Shown here: one piece after another, positions 23,542-36,439 of the stretch
Position numbering within the stretch: position 1 is the first letter of the stretch
Layout: each line of letters begins with the position of its first letter
Assembly: GCA_027886175.1 (NCBI GenBank)
Contig: JAJNNQ010000018.1
Location: forward strand, 18,829,001-18,893,000
Length of the DNA: 64,000 nt
Source: Phylloscopus collybita
Taxonomy: Eukaryota; Chordata; Aves; Passeriformes; Phylloscopidae
Direction: 5' to 3'
Program-made: the position numbers and the translations under genes
The notes under the pieces: generated by a model
What the model saw: only the letters and a program-made list of their open reading frames with translations
What the model was told of the DNA's origin: nothing
Database searches by the model: none

Positions 23542-24802
23542 GACATTTTCTCTTCTGATATCTGTATTTACAGTGATTTTTTTCCTCTCTTCTCCCAGAG
23601 GAGAACTATCACTGATACAAACAATAAATCTCTGTATGGGCATATAATCATCTGGGTTTGACATTTCTGCTTCCAGATGTTTGTGATCCAATTGTTCTGG
23701 ATTGAGATATACATCCTAAATTAATTGAACATTATGTGAGTAACAGTCTACCCTTCTTACCAGTTTTGTTATTTCTACTACATCATTAATTTGCAGCTGC
23801 AAGTGTAAGCTCTTGCAGTAATTTTGTCATTGTAATTGCTTCTTCAGAAATCAATGTTGCTGCCATGATAAATAATAAAACCCTAACAAAGGTGATAAAA
23901 GTCCAGGGCATTTCCTCAGGTTGCAGGTTTCTCAGGTGAATATACCCCTCTCTCTGTCTTTGCCTTGACAAATGTCATGAGTGATAGAATAAGTGAATTT
24001 CAATGAGATTTAGCTCTAAAAGTGTGAGGGAAGGAGAATATTACCAAATGTTTTACAACAACATATGTTCGTTACTAATGGTGTTACTCAAAATCATAAA
24101 TAATGAAAGAAATTGATACCATGAGTGCAGTTTGTCTACCATGTCTCAATTATACAAGCACAGGGTATATATCAAGTTTATGGTATTGCGTAAATCTTTA
24201 TTAAACACTATAAAAGGTTTACACTTTTGTAACAATATGCAAATAGACCATTTAATATACTTACAGACCTATCAAAATAAAATCCCCATTGGGTATCTAG
24301 GCAGCAGTAAACAAAATCCTTTCAGGAGTTTGCTGCTGACCTTTTTATAACTGCTAAGCTTCCAGATACTGCAGGGAATACAAAACTTGCTGCTGTAGCT
24401 TCTCTACAGCAGCAGAAAATGACAGATGATGTTTTGGAGTACTATTTATTTTCTTATAGTATGGGTTAATTCATGATGGACATTTTGTACATATTGTGAA
24501 CATATTTTTTCTGAACTGGCAAGTGGGATCAGAGTTGTTCTAAAAAAGCATCAGGAACTGAGATTTCTCTCGGAATCTCCCACTATAGTGTCATAGGTTC
24601 AGTTGGAGCTTAATTTCATAGATTATTCCCTATTTGTTTGGTGAATCAAATGATGAAAATAACTTTTTGTCCTAACAAGGAGCTTCAGGCAACTAAATAC
24701 TAACTTTGTGAGATATGCTACGGAATATTATCTGCCTTCCTTCTGACAGGGGATTGAAAAACCAAACAAGAACTGAATCCAAGAAAAGCTAAGGCATTTC
24801 AT

Positions 24803-24890
24803 AAAAAAAAAAAAAAAAAAATAGAAAAAAAGGAAAGAAAGAAAAAAAAAAGAAAATAAGTAGTAATGTTTTGCAGAAAAAAAAAATAAA
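24803..24890. repeat. A-rich low-complexity tract
   Basis: It starts with a run of 19 A and continues as A with scattered G and T. No retroposon body adjoins it, so it is not clearly a poly(A) tail. Confidence 0.8.
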
Positions 24891-25112
24891 ATCAGGATAG
24901 TGTCAGAAAGACTATGGCAATAATTTGCAATAGTTTTGTATTTTATCCAGTGACTGTTAATAATTTTCACTTTCATAGAAACATCTTACCCCAAAGCAGA
25001 CATTACTATTTTCTCTGCCTATATTTTAGACTGGTTCAATTCAATATTTGCACTGATTTTAAGGGATGCTATTAAGAAGGCAGGCTGCAGATACCTACTA
25101 CTCATCGCTGCC

Positions 25113-25575
25113 TGTGGGGTGGTCGTAAGGAAGTTAAGTACAAAGCGGGAAGACTGAATGGATATGTATTGCAGCGCAACAGTGATGCAACAGTGACCAT
25201 CGTGTCCAGGAAGGTTCAGCCACCAGCAGAGAAATAGAGGAGGCAAGTCTCTTTCTTAAGCTGGAGAATCCATTTTATTTCCCCCACCCCAGGCCAGGGA
25301 GGGGGTGAGCAGGAAGAAAGCAATCATGTGGGTTTTCTCAGTTATATAGTGTCCCAGGTTCGTGGGCAGCACAGGGGGCAGGGCAGGGGGCAACTGACCA
25401 CAGGGAAGACAGAAACTGGACATCAGGCCCCCACAGCCAATGGGCAACAGGGAAAGGGGATACCATGGCGGGGCGACGGCCCAAGAAACCCAGGGAGAAG
25501 ACCACACAATGTCTGCAGAGAACCATGCAGGAGAAAGCCCCTGCCACACCTGGGAGGGGTACGAGAGACTCCACA
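25113..25575 (-). mobile_element. GC-rich solo LTR, - orientation
   Basis: Read on the - strand, this GC-rich block has the full order of LTR control signals. U3 contains an ATTGG (inverted CCAAT) box at 25437-25441, then the TATA-like CTATATAAC at 25341-25349, and about 65 bases later AATAAA (25274-25279), then U5. Candidate ends are TGTGG (at 25548 or 25575, read on -) and CCACA (at 25113), which are short inverted repeats. I could not match a target-site duplication, so the edges are approximate. Composition contrasts strongly with the AT-rich surroundings. No internal retroviral sequence adjoins it, so it is best read as a solo LTR; the family is not identified. Open frames inside it on both strands are artefacts of high GC content. 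Confidence 0.65.
25274..25349 (-). promoter_or_regulatory. LTR TATA-like box and polyadenylation signal
   Basis: On the - strand the CTATATAAC motif (25341-25349) precedes AATAAA (25274-25279). This gives an R region of plausible size and suggests that transcription, if any, would run leftwards. Confidence 0.55.
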
Positions 25576-27629
25576 GATATGAATTTCAAATAGGGGCATC
25601 TTGGATTCTGAGAGAGCAGTTAATCTGAATCACTCATTTCTAGACTGAGCACTGCTCCTCAAGGCAAGCTGTTGTGAAACAGGATTTGAAATGTTGAAGG
25701 CCAGGGTAATGTTTTGTGTTGTGAGTCTTGTGAGGAGTGTGACACCTTTGAGAACGTCCGAGTCAGATGCCTGACCCCATGGAGAAATGGGATTTAAAAC
25801 AGTTTCCTCATGCCAGTTACATGTTTTCTTGGTCTAGTTAGTGTATTAGAAAGCATTGCATGTTTTCTGTTTCTTACTGAGGCATCTCAGAAGTACCTGT
25901 ATTTCACCTGTGTTATAATAATTCTGTTTCTAATCCAATTCTAGTCAAGAATGACTTAACCAAATCTCCACTGCAACCATCATTATTATCATGAATCAAA
26001 ACTGAACAACATCATCCATATCAGATGTCTCAGTTTGTTACTCCAAGATGACAATTACTCTATTTCTCCTCCAGCTAAAAAACTAGAGATGTGTAGTACT
26101 ATTTACCTAATGCTTCAAGTCAAGTAGAGATCTAAATTCTGAAGTGATTCCAGAATCGGTACATAGAGCACTCGAGATGGAAGTGCTACAGAAATGGAAA
26201 GGATTATATCTACTGCCATTGAATGAATAGATTCTGCTCCATTTATTGACATATTTATGTTTATAATTTTTAATGCAGTTTCCCTCAATTATCTTATTCA
26301 TGTGATAGAAATGTTTGTGGAAATAGATGGCAAACTGAAAAGTACTGCTTTATGTATTAATTAACAAAGTCTACACCCAGACTTTAAAATATGTAATTAT
26401 AAAAATCAATTTGTTAATGTATAACCTTGCTTTCTCCTCTAAATATATCCAGGAACTATTATACCTTTGTTATTTACAATCCGCTGATAATACATAATTC
26501 ATGCAACAGCATTTTTTTTTACCACTGCTGATAGCAGTGGTAAAAAAAAAATTCTCATTGTTTCTCCTTAGCTGCACATAGCTTCATTTTGCCTTTCAGG
26601 TTCTCTGTCTTAATTTTTAGTCATTCATGGCCATTTTTACTCTTAATGTGTGAGCCTATGTTTGTGAGTGTGTGTGTATACATATAATGTGAAAAATTTT
26701 TTTCAGGTTGTTTTTACACTGGCTGTAGAAAATCACTTTTGGTCTCTGTGCAATACAGACATTTTATTTTCTTTAAATGCTGTTAAAGCTTACTTGTAAG
26801 CAACTCTGGAACAAAGGTTTATTGTGAGATAAGAATGGCAATAATGTTTTACATTTAGATGAGATTTGTGAAAGCATATCACAAGTTATGTGCTTATAAG
26901 TTTAGTGATGAATTGCAGCTCCCTCTGAGCTGTGCACTTAAGGAAGATATTTGGGAAGCAGTAGAGACTCGTATCAAAAATATCAAGTATTTAAATAGTT
27001 TTGGGGTTCTTTTTAGTTACTTTTATTGTATAGACTTTGTGTATTTTTTTCTTTTCGTTATTATCCAGATACATAGATGCTGGACTAACACTTCTATGTT
27101 TTCTATCATTAAAAAACTTTTTCTTCTTCCAGCTGTAACAATTTAAAATCTAAAGGTTTTCCTGCTGAAATATTCATTTTCTTGAAAAAGATTTACTGAC
27201 TAAATAGGATTAATACATAATGAGAAAGAAAATATGTGAAGACAGTACTGTAACTTGGGAAATTTGGGGAGAAGAGATAGCAGTCTGGGAATGCTCGATA
27301 TTAACTATTTTTTTTATTCCAAAACTTAGTCCATATGTTTATGGTCGTGTCCTTTTATGTTTATTCACAGATATTGTCCTACAGGAATACTTTGTATAAT
27401 TGCATTATGATGATCTTAAATGTATGCTATGAAAATTATGATTGAGTTAGGAGTTTTTTCCTAAAAAAATATTTCATTTCCTTTTAAGTTAGTTGCTTTA
27501 ATAAACAGGAGAAAAACAACTAACTAATCAACCAACAAAAATTCCCCCCTAAAATATGTGCTCTCAAAATAAGTTCAGATTGAGATTTGAGGTACTAATT
27601 AACAGATCCAATAAAATCCTGAGATGATA
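25576..27629. other. AT-rich non-coding sequence with one strong hairpin
   Basis: No gene or repeat family recognised. The perfect hairpin at 26512-26550 is listed separately. A 95-codon open frame at 26859-27146 (+) ends in a Phe-rich stretch and has no known motif. Confidence 0.6.
26512..26550. repeat. Perfect hairpin, 18-bp stem, 3-base loop
   Basis: Nine T followed by ACCACTGCT (26512-26529) is exactly complementary to AGCAGTGGT followed by nine A (26533-26550), with GAT as the loop. The nine-base GC-containing part cannot be explained by the homopolymers alone. Possible explanations are a palindromic mutation by template switching, the remnant of a small inverted-repeat element, or a fold-back DNA structure. 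Confidence 0.9.
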
Positions 27630-28111
27630 TCACAGAATCAACTAGGTTGGAAAAGACCTCTGAGATCATCAAGCCCAACCTATGACTGAACACCACTGTA
27701 TCAAGTAAACCATGGTACTGAGTGCCATGTCCAGTCTTTCCTTAAACACCTCCACTGATTCCACCAGCTCCCTGGGCAGCCCATTCTGATGTCCAGTCTC
27801 CCCTTCTGTGAAGAAATTCCTTCTAATGTGCAGCTTGAACCTCTCCTGGCACAGCAAAAGACCATGTTCTCCTACCCTGGTGCTAGTTACCTGGGAGAAT
27901 AAAGTGATAAGCTCCTCCCTGAGCCTTCTTTTTCTCCAGCCTAAACACCCCCAGCTCCCTCAGCTGTTCTTCCCAGCACTTGTGCTCCAGACCCTTCACC
28001 AGCTTTGTTGCCCTTCTCTGGATACACTCCAGCACCTCAATGTGTTCCTGAATTGAGGGGTCCAGAACTGACCACAGTACCTGAGGTGCATATGGGCCTG
28101 TCTGTGCATTT
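27630..28111 (-). mobile_element. CR1 LINE, - orientation, well preserved 3' end
   Basis: The left edge carries the conserved CR1 3' terminus in reverse: 'tcacagaatcaactaggttg' at 27630-27649, then 'gaaaagacctctgagatcat' (27651-27670). To the right is antisense CR1 ORF2, including 'cctccactgattccaccagc' (27749-27768), 'ctgggcagcccattctgatg' (27772-27791) and 'cagctgttcttcccagcac' (27961-27979). On the - strand the frame 28212-27883 reads through the last part of the ORF2 protein, with a Glu-Cys-Ile-Gln-Arg-Arg-Ala-Thr-Lys-Leu stretch, before breaking. The element is 5' truncated near 28111. It is the best preserved CR1 in the window. Confidence 0.9.
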
Positions 28112-28290
28112 GAGAGACCTGCAAGGTGGGCTAAGACCACATGAATTAGATAATTAATTCTTTTGAACACCAACACCAATGACCACCTTTCATTCCGGAA
28201 CATTCCACTCATTCTCTAATCTTAGAGAGTGACAAGATCATCTGGAATGCAGAATCAATAAAGAAATTGGTCATTTTTAATGGGATGTCA

Positions 28291-28322
28291 TTATTCTTCA
28301 CTCCAATTATTCTTCACTCCAA
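28291..28322. repeat. Perfect 16-bp tandem duplication
   Basis: The unit ttattcttcactccaa occurs twice head to tail without a mismatch, which suggests a recent slippage or duplication event. Confidence 0.9.
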
Positions 28323-31300
28323 TTCAGTCTTAACTTAGCAGCTACTGTCTTCAAGTATTTTCAAATCTATCTCACCAAATGTAGGTATTTTTGTCTGCAT
28401 TTTGTCTAGGCTTGCTACAGAGTCTATTGAAATAAACAGATACCTCTAGGTCACATTTTTCTGTTGTAAGGCTGGTGTTTAAAATAGATCAGATGATTTG
28501 CACTCCAGACAGGTCCATTTCTCTTCATTGATTATAAAAGGAGCCTAAATGTCTAATGTTAGGGAAAATGGAGTCTATGCCTCAGGTTCTTGGAGCAAAG
28601 ATGGTGCCATGCAGACACCACTCAGCAGGCTCTGGGATAGTTCCTTTGTCTACCAAAGCAGATTCTAACTATTCTGGAAACCAAGGAATCATAGTATTGT
28701 AATCTCCTGACTACACTCTTTTACTGCTGATCTTCCCACATTTGGAGCTAATGTTTGGCCATGGCTTGGTCCCCACCTGTAACTGCAGTGCTATTCGGTA
28801 AATAACCTCCAGTTTTCCCTTGCAGGTTCTCCAGCTGTTGAAAGAGATGCTGCCATTCTTCCTGGACTGATTTTGGCTTCTGATTTGATGGTTCATATCT
28901 AGACCATCAGTGTAGGCTTTCAGGCTTCTTTCACAGGAATCTTAGGCACCAAAATACTTTCCATGCCATGTAAGCTATCAATGTGTCAGAAATCACCTGC
29001 ACGACAACCTTAGGCCACAAAGACACATTGAAGTTGAAGGTAAATGTCAGAAAGATAATTTTCCAAAGAAAACAGAACTAGAAACTGCTGGCATAAATGC
29101 TCTGTAGAGCACATGCCCAGAAACCATTGCAGAATAAGCACAGCAGCCCAACTGTCTCAGGACAGGATGACGAACAACTGCAGGGTTCAAATGAAAGAGC
29201 TGCAGATGGAAAAGGTGACAGAAAAGATGAATGGATCTGTATTTACACACAGACATGCCAGATTCCCTTCTCTTCTGCTGGCCACAAAACACACCTAAAG
29301 AATTTGTAGCAGTCCAGCACACATAAGCATGTCCTGCACCTCTCTTATGTGGTGATTACTCATTCACTCCTGGAATTGATCAAATATCTGAATTACAAAA
29401 CCTTGCAAGCAAAGATATCTAGAGGCTGCGTCCCCATTGTTATTTGCCTCCAACTCCATATGCCTCTTCGGAACTTATAGGGACACTACTTAGTTTTGGA
29501 AGTGATGAAAATTTATAAAATAGAACTATTTAAAACAAAATGTGTAGAATTCAATGAGTCAATATTTTCCTCTTGATGAACCTGTGGAGGGGGGCTTATT
29601 CTTCAAGCACAGTAACTCATTCATCTTTACGTTCATATTTGTGGAAGAAATAAAATCTGAATTGTATTTTCCATTCTTTGACATGCTTATTATTTTCTTA
29701 TGGACTTTGGGTGATGAAATTTGGATTATGGCAAATTTCCAAATTTGTTATCTAAAACTTCATTGCAGGGACAAAACAATATTTATTTTTAAATGCATTG
29801 TTTTTAAAGCCTTCTTTGTAGGTATAAGTAGTTTCTCTTAGTACAAATCTTCAAGGCATAGTTTACTCTACTGTCATTTTCTTTTTCCTCAAGAAAAATA
29901 CTTTTACCCTAATTTATCAAACTGTTTATTCAAAGGCTAATACAAAAGATATTTCCATGTTAAACATTGGAGTCTAATAAGAGTGGTGCATATCTGAGTA
30001 ATATAGAAGGATTTAAGTTTGCTTATCTAAAGTTAGATGGCAATTGAACAACATGTGTTAACGTGTAACACGGCTCTAACAACATGTTTTGACTTGGCAA
30101 AAAGAATAGACATAGTACTAAGATGCATCAGGATAAATTTTTAAAAGTCTCATTAGAAAAAGAGGTAAATGCAGAGGTACAGAGTGAGATGAAAGACAAA
30201 CTCCAGGAAGTTATTAAATGCATTTTACTTGAAGGATTAGATGAGTTTCCATGTGAGAATACAGCCATCTTTCTTTATACTTACAAAATAACAACTGAAA
30301 AAGCCACAGTACTTACTGCAAAACGCTTTTTTGATTTTTTTTTTTTTAATTACGTTTGGGTTTGATAAGTTATTATTTGCCTAAAATATAAAAATCCTTT
30401 TCTTCTAATACATTTGGGTGTCTAATAATAAAATCTGTGACTTCTTACAAATCCTGGCAGTTTTGAAGCAAATCATTATGAGATGGAATGACAACTCTTT
30501 TTTTCAGACTAAATGGTTAAATCTATCTTTGGTTTGATTTTTTCTGATTTTATAATCACTGCTTCTTTCCTCTCTTGCTGAAAGTACATTTTCATTGCCA
30601 AGAAATTCTCTCTTGTATTTTTGAGAATTTACACACATTTATTTGTTACACTCTTAATCCAGAGAATAATTTTGTGGCTCCTTGTCTTGATTTGGAAAGA
30701 CATCAGAAGGCATCCACCCTCCCTCCCTCCCAGAGTTACAAGAGATAAAGAAAAAAAAAGAAATCTCCCCAGCTGCTTTCAACAGACGAAATGGAATGCA
30801 CATTTTTGGTTCCATAATCCAAGACACTCCTGCTCTTCTACTTTTAAACACCTGATAAAAAACACTGACAGGAATATTCTTCTGAACATGTTAGCTGCGA
30901 TTAATTCACCACCTCCTGGCTTTTCTGTCTTAGAATTTCAGATGCTTTTTGGCCATAGCACCATTTCACTTTGAGCTGATTTTCTGTTACTGCCTGCATA
31001 GTCCTTTGGCATCAGGGCTTCTCAGAGCACCTCTATGTAGCATAAGAGAGTGGGGCAGAGGCATGAATCCTCTTGTTAGAGACGCACAGTTTTGCCATTC
31101 TAGTAACCCCAGGCTCCTCAGTGCTATGCCTCTCTAGTGTAGACCTGTCCCTCACTGTTATTTGCAATTCTTCTTGCCTCCTAAGTACTATTTTTTTTTC
31201 AGCAGCAATTTCATATTTATTCCTAGATCCTAGATAAAGAAAAAATTATTAAGTAGTGTCAGATTGAATATCAGCTCCTCTGACAACATTCTCATTCAGT

Positions 31301-32577
31301 GACGAGTCTTCACTGACAGCTGCTTTTGGAGACCCATCAGTTTTTATTCTGTTTGGCATGTACTTCATTTTGATTGAGTCTAAAGGTAATTTTTAAAAAT
31401 CTGAATGTCAGATGGTTAAAGTAAAAAGTTTTACAGAAATCTAAACATATTCAGTTTGCAGCGATATTTTTATCTGCTAAATATGTAAGCCCATAAAAAA
31501 AATTGTTTGTCTGACAAGCTTTATTTTCATAAAGCCATTTTGACTAGTATTAATCATGCTTATATTCTCTCATTCTTTATTAACTGGTCATTATATTACC
31601 TCTTCTATTATTTCATCCAGATGGGCATCAGACTAAGCAGCCTTTTAATACCTTGGTTATCCTGCCTGCCCTTACTGCAATCTGTCACATCCATAGCCTT
31701 TTTCTTTTCTTCTGGAATATTCCAAATATCTGAAGAGTATTAAAAATTAACATGACTCAGATATTTTAAAGTTGAGTCTCATGTTTATGCTTAGCAGCTG
31801 TAAAAACCTCTTCAGTTCCTAGTAGGCTGGAATATAGTTAATCATCCCCTTAAGGTTAAATAAAAGCATACTATTATTTTCCATGTGGTGAAGATGTATT
31901 TATCAATTACACCTGCCAGGTCTGCATCAATTTTTAACAAATTTATCCTTTCTATTTAGTACACCTACAGCAATGCAGGATTATTATTTATCCATTCCTC
32001 TTTAAAGAACTTTTATTTGTGGTTAATTATCAGCAATGTGTTTAATGTTTTGAACATTTAATCAGCTTTCTACATTTCATGAATTTTGAAGTTTTTTTCC
32101 TTCTACTTCCCAGTTGCCCCTTTCTATAAATTGCACTTTTTATTTGCTTATAAATTCCTTAGCATCATCAAATTAAGTTAAAATGTACAAGAAAATGGTC
32201 CTTTTTGTCATTGTGTTTCTGTATTTCTGGCTGTGTTCAGTGTGGCTCCACAGGGACTGCTGCTTGGGAAGTATCATTTAGCAAATAGCAGAGAACAGGA
32301 TGAAGATGTGTCAAGACTGACTTTGTGGAAAACATGATATCACTCAGATTTTTTAACCCATCAGCTAATTAAAATAAGTACCTTTTGTCAGTCTAAGCCA
32401 GTCATGTCATAACCTTTCCTATTTAAAAGACAATGTGTAAAAACTAGAAAAAGTCGTTCTTCTTGATAGAATTCTGTGAGTACTTAGTTCAAACTTGGTT
32501 TTGTAATATATATTTCCCTATGGTCTGGAATCTGAGAATCTTTGATACTTCAAATTTTTAGGAGTAAATGACTACTG

Positions 32578-32680
32578 ATAATTATAATTATTATTACTAT
32601 TATTATTGCTTCTACTATTGTTATTATTAGTATTATAACTACTTTTATTACTGCCACTATTACTCTTACCATTATTGTTT
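32578..32680. repeat. Degenerate ATT/ACT trinucleotide microsatellite
   Basis: Imperfect ATT units with ACT, GTT and ACC variants. Read on the - strand it produces an Asn/Ser-rich pseudo-protein (32572-32847), which is a translation artefact. Confidence 0.85.
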
Positions 32681-33097
32681 AATTCTTTATGTTTGAATGG
32701 TTGTAGAATAATCACCAAAGAAAGATCCACATTTTCAAAACATTTTGTGTAAATATTATTGTAGGGAACCTGGAAAAGCTGATATTGATTTGACTTCCTT
32801 ATCTGCTGTGAGCAACTTAAGTTCTGTACACCGTGGAGTAATTTCAAGAAACAGTTAAACTCAATTTAAAATGAAACACCAGCTGGACTCAAACTTTAAA
32901 ATACAATTGCTGTTCTACAGTGAAACAAATGTGTAAAAAAAACCCCAAAAACCAAAACAACACAGGTAATTAAAAACTCTCAGTAGTTACATTTCAAAGC
33001 AGTTCCTATTAAAACCTTTGTTTTCCTTACCTAAAATCTCTGATTTCATCTGAAGACATGCTCCAATTTAAATCTTCTTGTCCATTTATTCATGTGA

Positions 33098-33240
33098 GTT
33101 TTTTGCTTGTTTGGGGTTTTTTGTGTGTGGGGTTTTTTTATTATTTTGTTTCTGTGGTGTTTTTTTTTCTTTTTGTTGTTGGTTTTTTTCCTTGGGTTTT
33201 TTTGTGGGTTTTGGTTGGGTTTTTTTTATTACTTTTTATT
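33098..33240. repeat. G/T-rich low-complexity tract
   Basis: Runs of T broken by G, GG and GGG on one strand. The Phe/Gly/Trp-rich frames across it (33058-33348 and 33078-33272, +) are artefacts. Confidence 0.8.
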
Positions 33241-36200
33241 GTGAAGGCTATAAAATTGCTTCTGAACTATGACATTTTCAATTATGAATTTCTGGTACAA
33301 ACCATCTATGAGATTATCTCATCTGTTCATTATATGTATATATTTTGAAGTTTCTCATTTGTTTCTGTTAGTAGTCCATGTAAATACAAACAGAATACAA
33401 ATGCACACATATGCATACACTATGTATATTCAGTAAAAGTACTCCAGACATATTAAGACAATTTCTCAAGTCCTGACATACAACCTACTAGTCCAGGAAA
33501 ATCTGACCTTAGAGTTCAGCTTTTCTCTTCTGGATAATTCTGGCCTTTTCTCACCAAAAGTGCTATTTCACAAAGGAATTTGTTTTTTTGCAGTTTAGGG
33601 ACTCATTAAACACAACAAAAACATTGTTTAGATTTAAAATCTCATTGTTTATAATTACAAAAAAAATCCATATAAAGAGCCACCTTCATCCAGATTGATT
33701 CCAAAGCACTTTAAAAATTATACCAAAAAAGGAACACAGATATTTGTGAACAGAATAATTCAGCTCTTGATAACCATTTAAACTACATAGTAAATTACAG
33801 AGATGGAAAATCATTAATCACTTTTGTGAAAATAAATGTTTAAAAAAATGAAAAGTTTAGTTCAAACAGCAGAACTTGTACACTGACACCTTAGAGAAAT
33901 ATATGCAAAAATTTCAAACACCTAAGAAGTCACCTGAGCTAAAAAAGTGTCAGCTTGGACTTTTTTTACCATAAATTTGAATCTTCCCCTGGAAACTTCT
34001 CTCATCTATCAAAATGAACCTGATCATTTTTAGAGGTTTGTCGTTCATAGTGTAAGAAGCTGTAATTTTTATGGGCTCATGAGCCTTCCTAAAAAGTGCA
34101 GGAAATCCTGTTTTGACAAGAGTTTAAGGCTCTTCACTGGTTCCATGTGTTCCTGCTTGTGCCATGTACCACAGAATTGTCCCAAATGCTCATTTTTACC
34201 CAGGCTAAGTTCCACAGGCTCCTGCAGAAGGTAGATTCTGATCCTTTTCATTGTGTTATACCAGACTTGTAGGGGAACCAGTCCTCAGCATGTGCTCAGA
34301 TAAATGCACTACAGTAACGGCTAATATATAGAAGCAAATCCATTAGTGATTAACAAATGAAACTGAAAAATCTAACTGCAAAATAAATAGGCTTTTTCCT
34401 AGTCAGTGTTACACCACCGATAGTTGCTAGTAATTCTATTAATTTTTCATTAATCTATTCAATATATATTGTCAAACGGGAAGCATCACTAGTCTTAGAA
34501 AAGTGAGAAATAAGGATGTATAAAACACTTGTTGCACAATTACAGAAGGTATTAAACACATAGGAGGGTTAGCAGATTCTTTTCATGGATGATTTACTCT
34601 TGTTAACTTGATGAAGTTATCTCAAAACCAAAAACACCCAGGCTTTCTCAAATTCAGGAAAGCCAGAAGTGATTTATTATGATGGAAAATAAAATAAAAG
34701 GAATAAAAAAAAAAGTTTGAAACAGGAGACAAGCTACAAAACAATGTTCATGAAAAACAAGGAAATAATTGCTCATGGTCTATAAAGCAAATTTCCTGAC
34801 TGAAAGCTGTATAGCTGTCAGTTGCTAAATAATGTTTCTTTAATGTACGGGCAAATGCAGCAAGTTTATGCTTTGGATACAAGAAATCTTACCAAGATTT
34901 AGTACTTTCACCTGTGAGCTTTAATGACGGTTTCAAGAGAGAAACCCTCAATAGTGGAGACTGAAAGGACGTTCATCTAGAATTGTTTCTTTTAAAACAT
35001 TATGAAAAAGTATAAAATTTGCATTTTTAGTTCCATCAGCAAAATAAGACTTCATCTTTATGACAAAGATTCTTGAATTTGTCACTCCTCTAAATTTGTT
35101 AAACTTGAGAGTTCAGACTCTCTGTTCTTCATGAACACCAGGACTCCTATACAGAGACATGCTTGCATGCATATGCAGAAAGACTGGAACATACAATCAT
35201 GAACAAAGGAAAAACATAGCAGAAATCAGATTTTATGAAAGAAATGATGGTACAGACAAATTTGCACAGAAAGCATGCTATAGATGTCCTGAGGAAGTCC
35301 TGAAACAGCAAGGGTAATACAATTGATTTGGTAGGAATGTCTGGTTAATTTTTCACAAGGCGTAGAGTCCTCAAAAATCAATAACTTTCTGCTGTATCTT
35401 TATTCTTCTGAATAAACTGTGTCTGTCTAAGAAACTTGATTCCTAAGTGCAGTTAGGTTCATAAAACATTCACAGACACACAGCAGAAAAGAAACACAAG
35501 CTTTCCAAAGCAGCAGTGAGCATTTAACCCCAAGGTAGGACAAAGTGAATTATTCTTCTTTGATAGAGTATTGTCCTTGCACAGATGTGATTTCTCGTTT
35601 TCTCTTTAGTAGTATAATCTTTTTTTTTCTGTTGGCAATACATAGGCATCTAACCAGAAATTCTTTTAAAATTTCCATTTCCCCTATGAATATTACATTT
35701 AGTCTATCACATTTTAAATTTTTAAAGCATTCAAAAGAAAGATGACTACTTACAAATTATACAAGCAGTGATGCACACAGCCTTTATGCTACAGTAGACT
35801 AGGAAATACTCTTTGAAGAAGGGATAATACAGACAGAAGGACAATAAAATACAGAAACTGTGAGATATCAATATAAAACCAAGGAATTTTACCTAGAGGA
35901 GACTGGAGCAAACTCCACCTTGAATAACACTGTGAAATCTATCTGTGCTATGTTAGCAACTAAGTTAATCTTTCTGCACCTGATCTATTTATGTCCATTG
36001 ATTACAGAACATCTAGGGAAATAAATCTCTTGAAAGAAGTGCCTGCATTTACCTATCTGAAACAAATCTATGAAAATATCTTTCTTTGAAAAGGTACTGA
36101 CCATGACATGACTACACAACCGTATTACTCCTGACCTCAGTTACAGTTTTCCAAGTGATTTAAATTTGTCTTTGCATCATACAGTTTTCTCTGGGCTAAG

Positions 36201-36439
36201 CTGGTCTCCAGGAAGATTGTACATCATGCCAGATGGACATACAAAATAATCAAGATATATCCTCAGCAGGAACCTCTTCACCTCATATGAAAGTTCATAG
36301 CCAACCGTTGTATCCTAAGCAGGAGCCTTCTTTAAATGCCTGAAAATTAGTTAGCAACAGTCATTGCCATTCCTGTTCTTAGAGAGAGTTAATTAAATGA
36401 CTTGTGAAGAGCTGTGTTGAGCTGATGTTGGTTGGATGA

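Larger units (their letters stand above)
17004..25112. other. AT-rich non-coding sequence, no recognised gene
   Basis: About 8 kb without a recognised gene. It holds a 10-bp-stem hairpin (17653-17674), an A-rich CAAAA tract (21159-21203), a GTTT/GTTC tract (23501-23541) and a long A-rich tract (24803-24890). Overlapping open frames on opposite strands near 18489-18782 show no recognisable motif. The stretch 23786-23990 looks compositionally balanced and could be a conserved non-coding element, but nothing in the sequence proves it. Confidence 0.55.
28112..36439. other. AT-rich non-coding sequence, microsatellites, no recognised gene
   Basis: About 8.3 kb without a recognised gene. It contains a 16-bp tandem duplication (28291-28322), an ATT-type microsatellite (32578-32680) and a G/T-rich tract (33098-33240). 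Open frames at 30123-30365 (+, 80 codons) and 30621-30974 (+, 117 codons) have no motif that I recognise. The region 28640-29340 has a more balanced composition and short frames on both strands, but I cannot assign it. Confidence 0.55.

Noticed and set aside
23786..23990. Possible conserved non-coding element
   Set aside because: Only an impression from balanced composition; without an alignment there is no evidence of constraint.
25256..25628. Four overlapping open frames on both strands
   Set aside because: All lie within or across the GC-rich LTR, where stop codons are rare; they contradict each other and match no protein motif.
27883..28212. 109-codon open frame on the - strand as a possible host gene
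   Set aside because: Most of it is the end of CR1 ORF2; the first part is flanking sequence joined by chance.
32572..32847. Asn/Ser-rich 91-codon frame on the - strand
   Set aside because: Translation of an ATT-type microsatellite.
33058..33348. Hydrophobic 96-codon frame that looks like a membrane protein
   Set aside because: The Phe/Val/Gly/Trp content comes from a G/T-rich low-complexity tract, and a second frame over the same tract looks equally hydrophobic.
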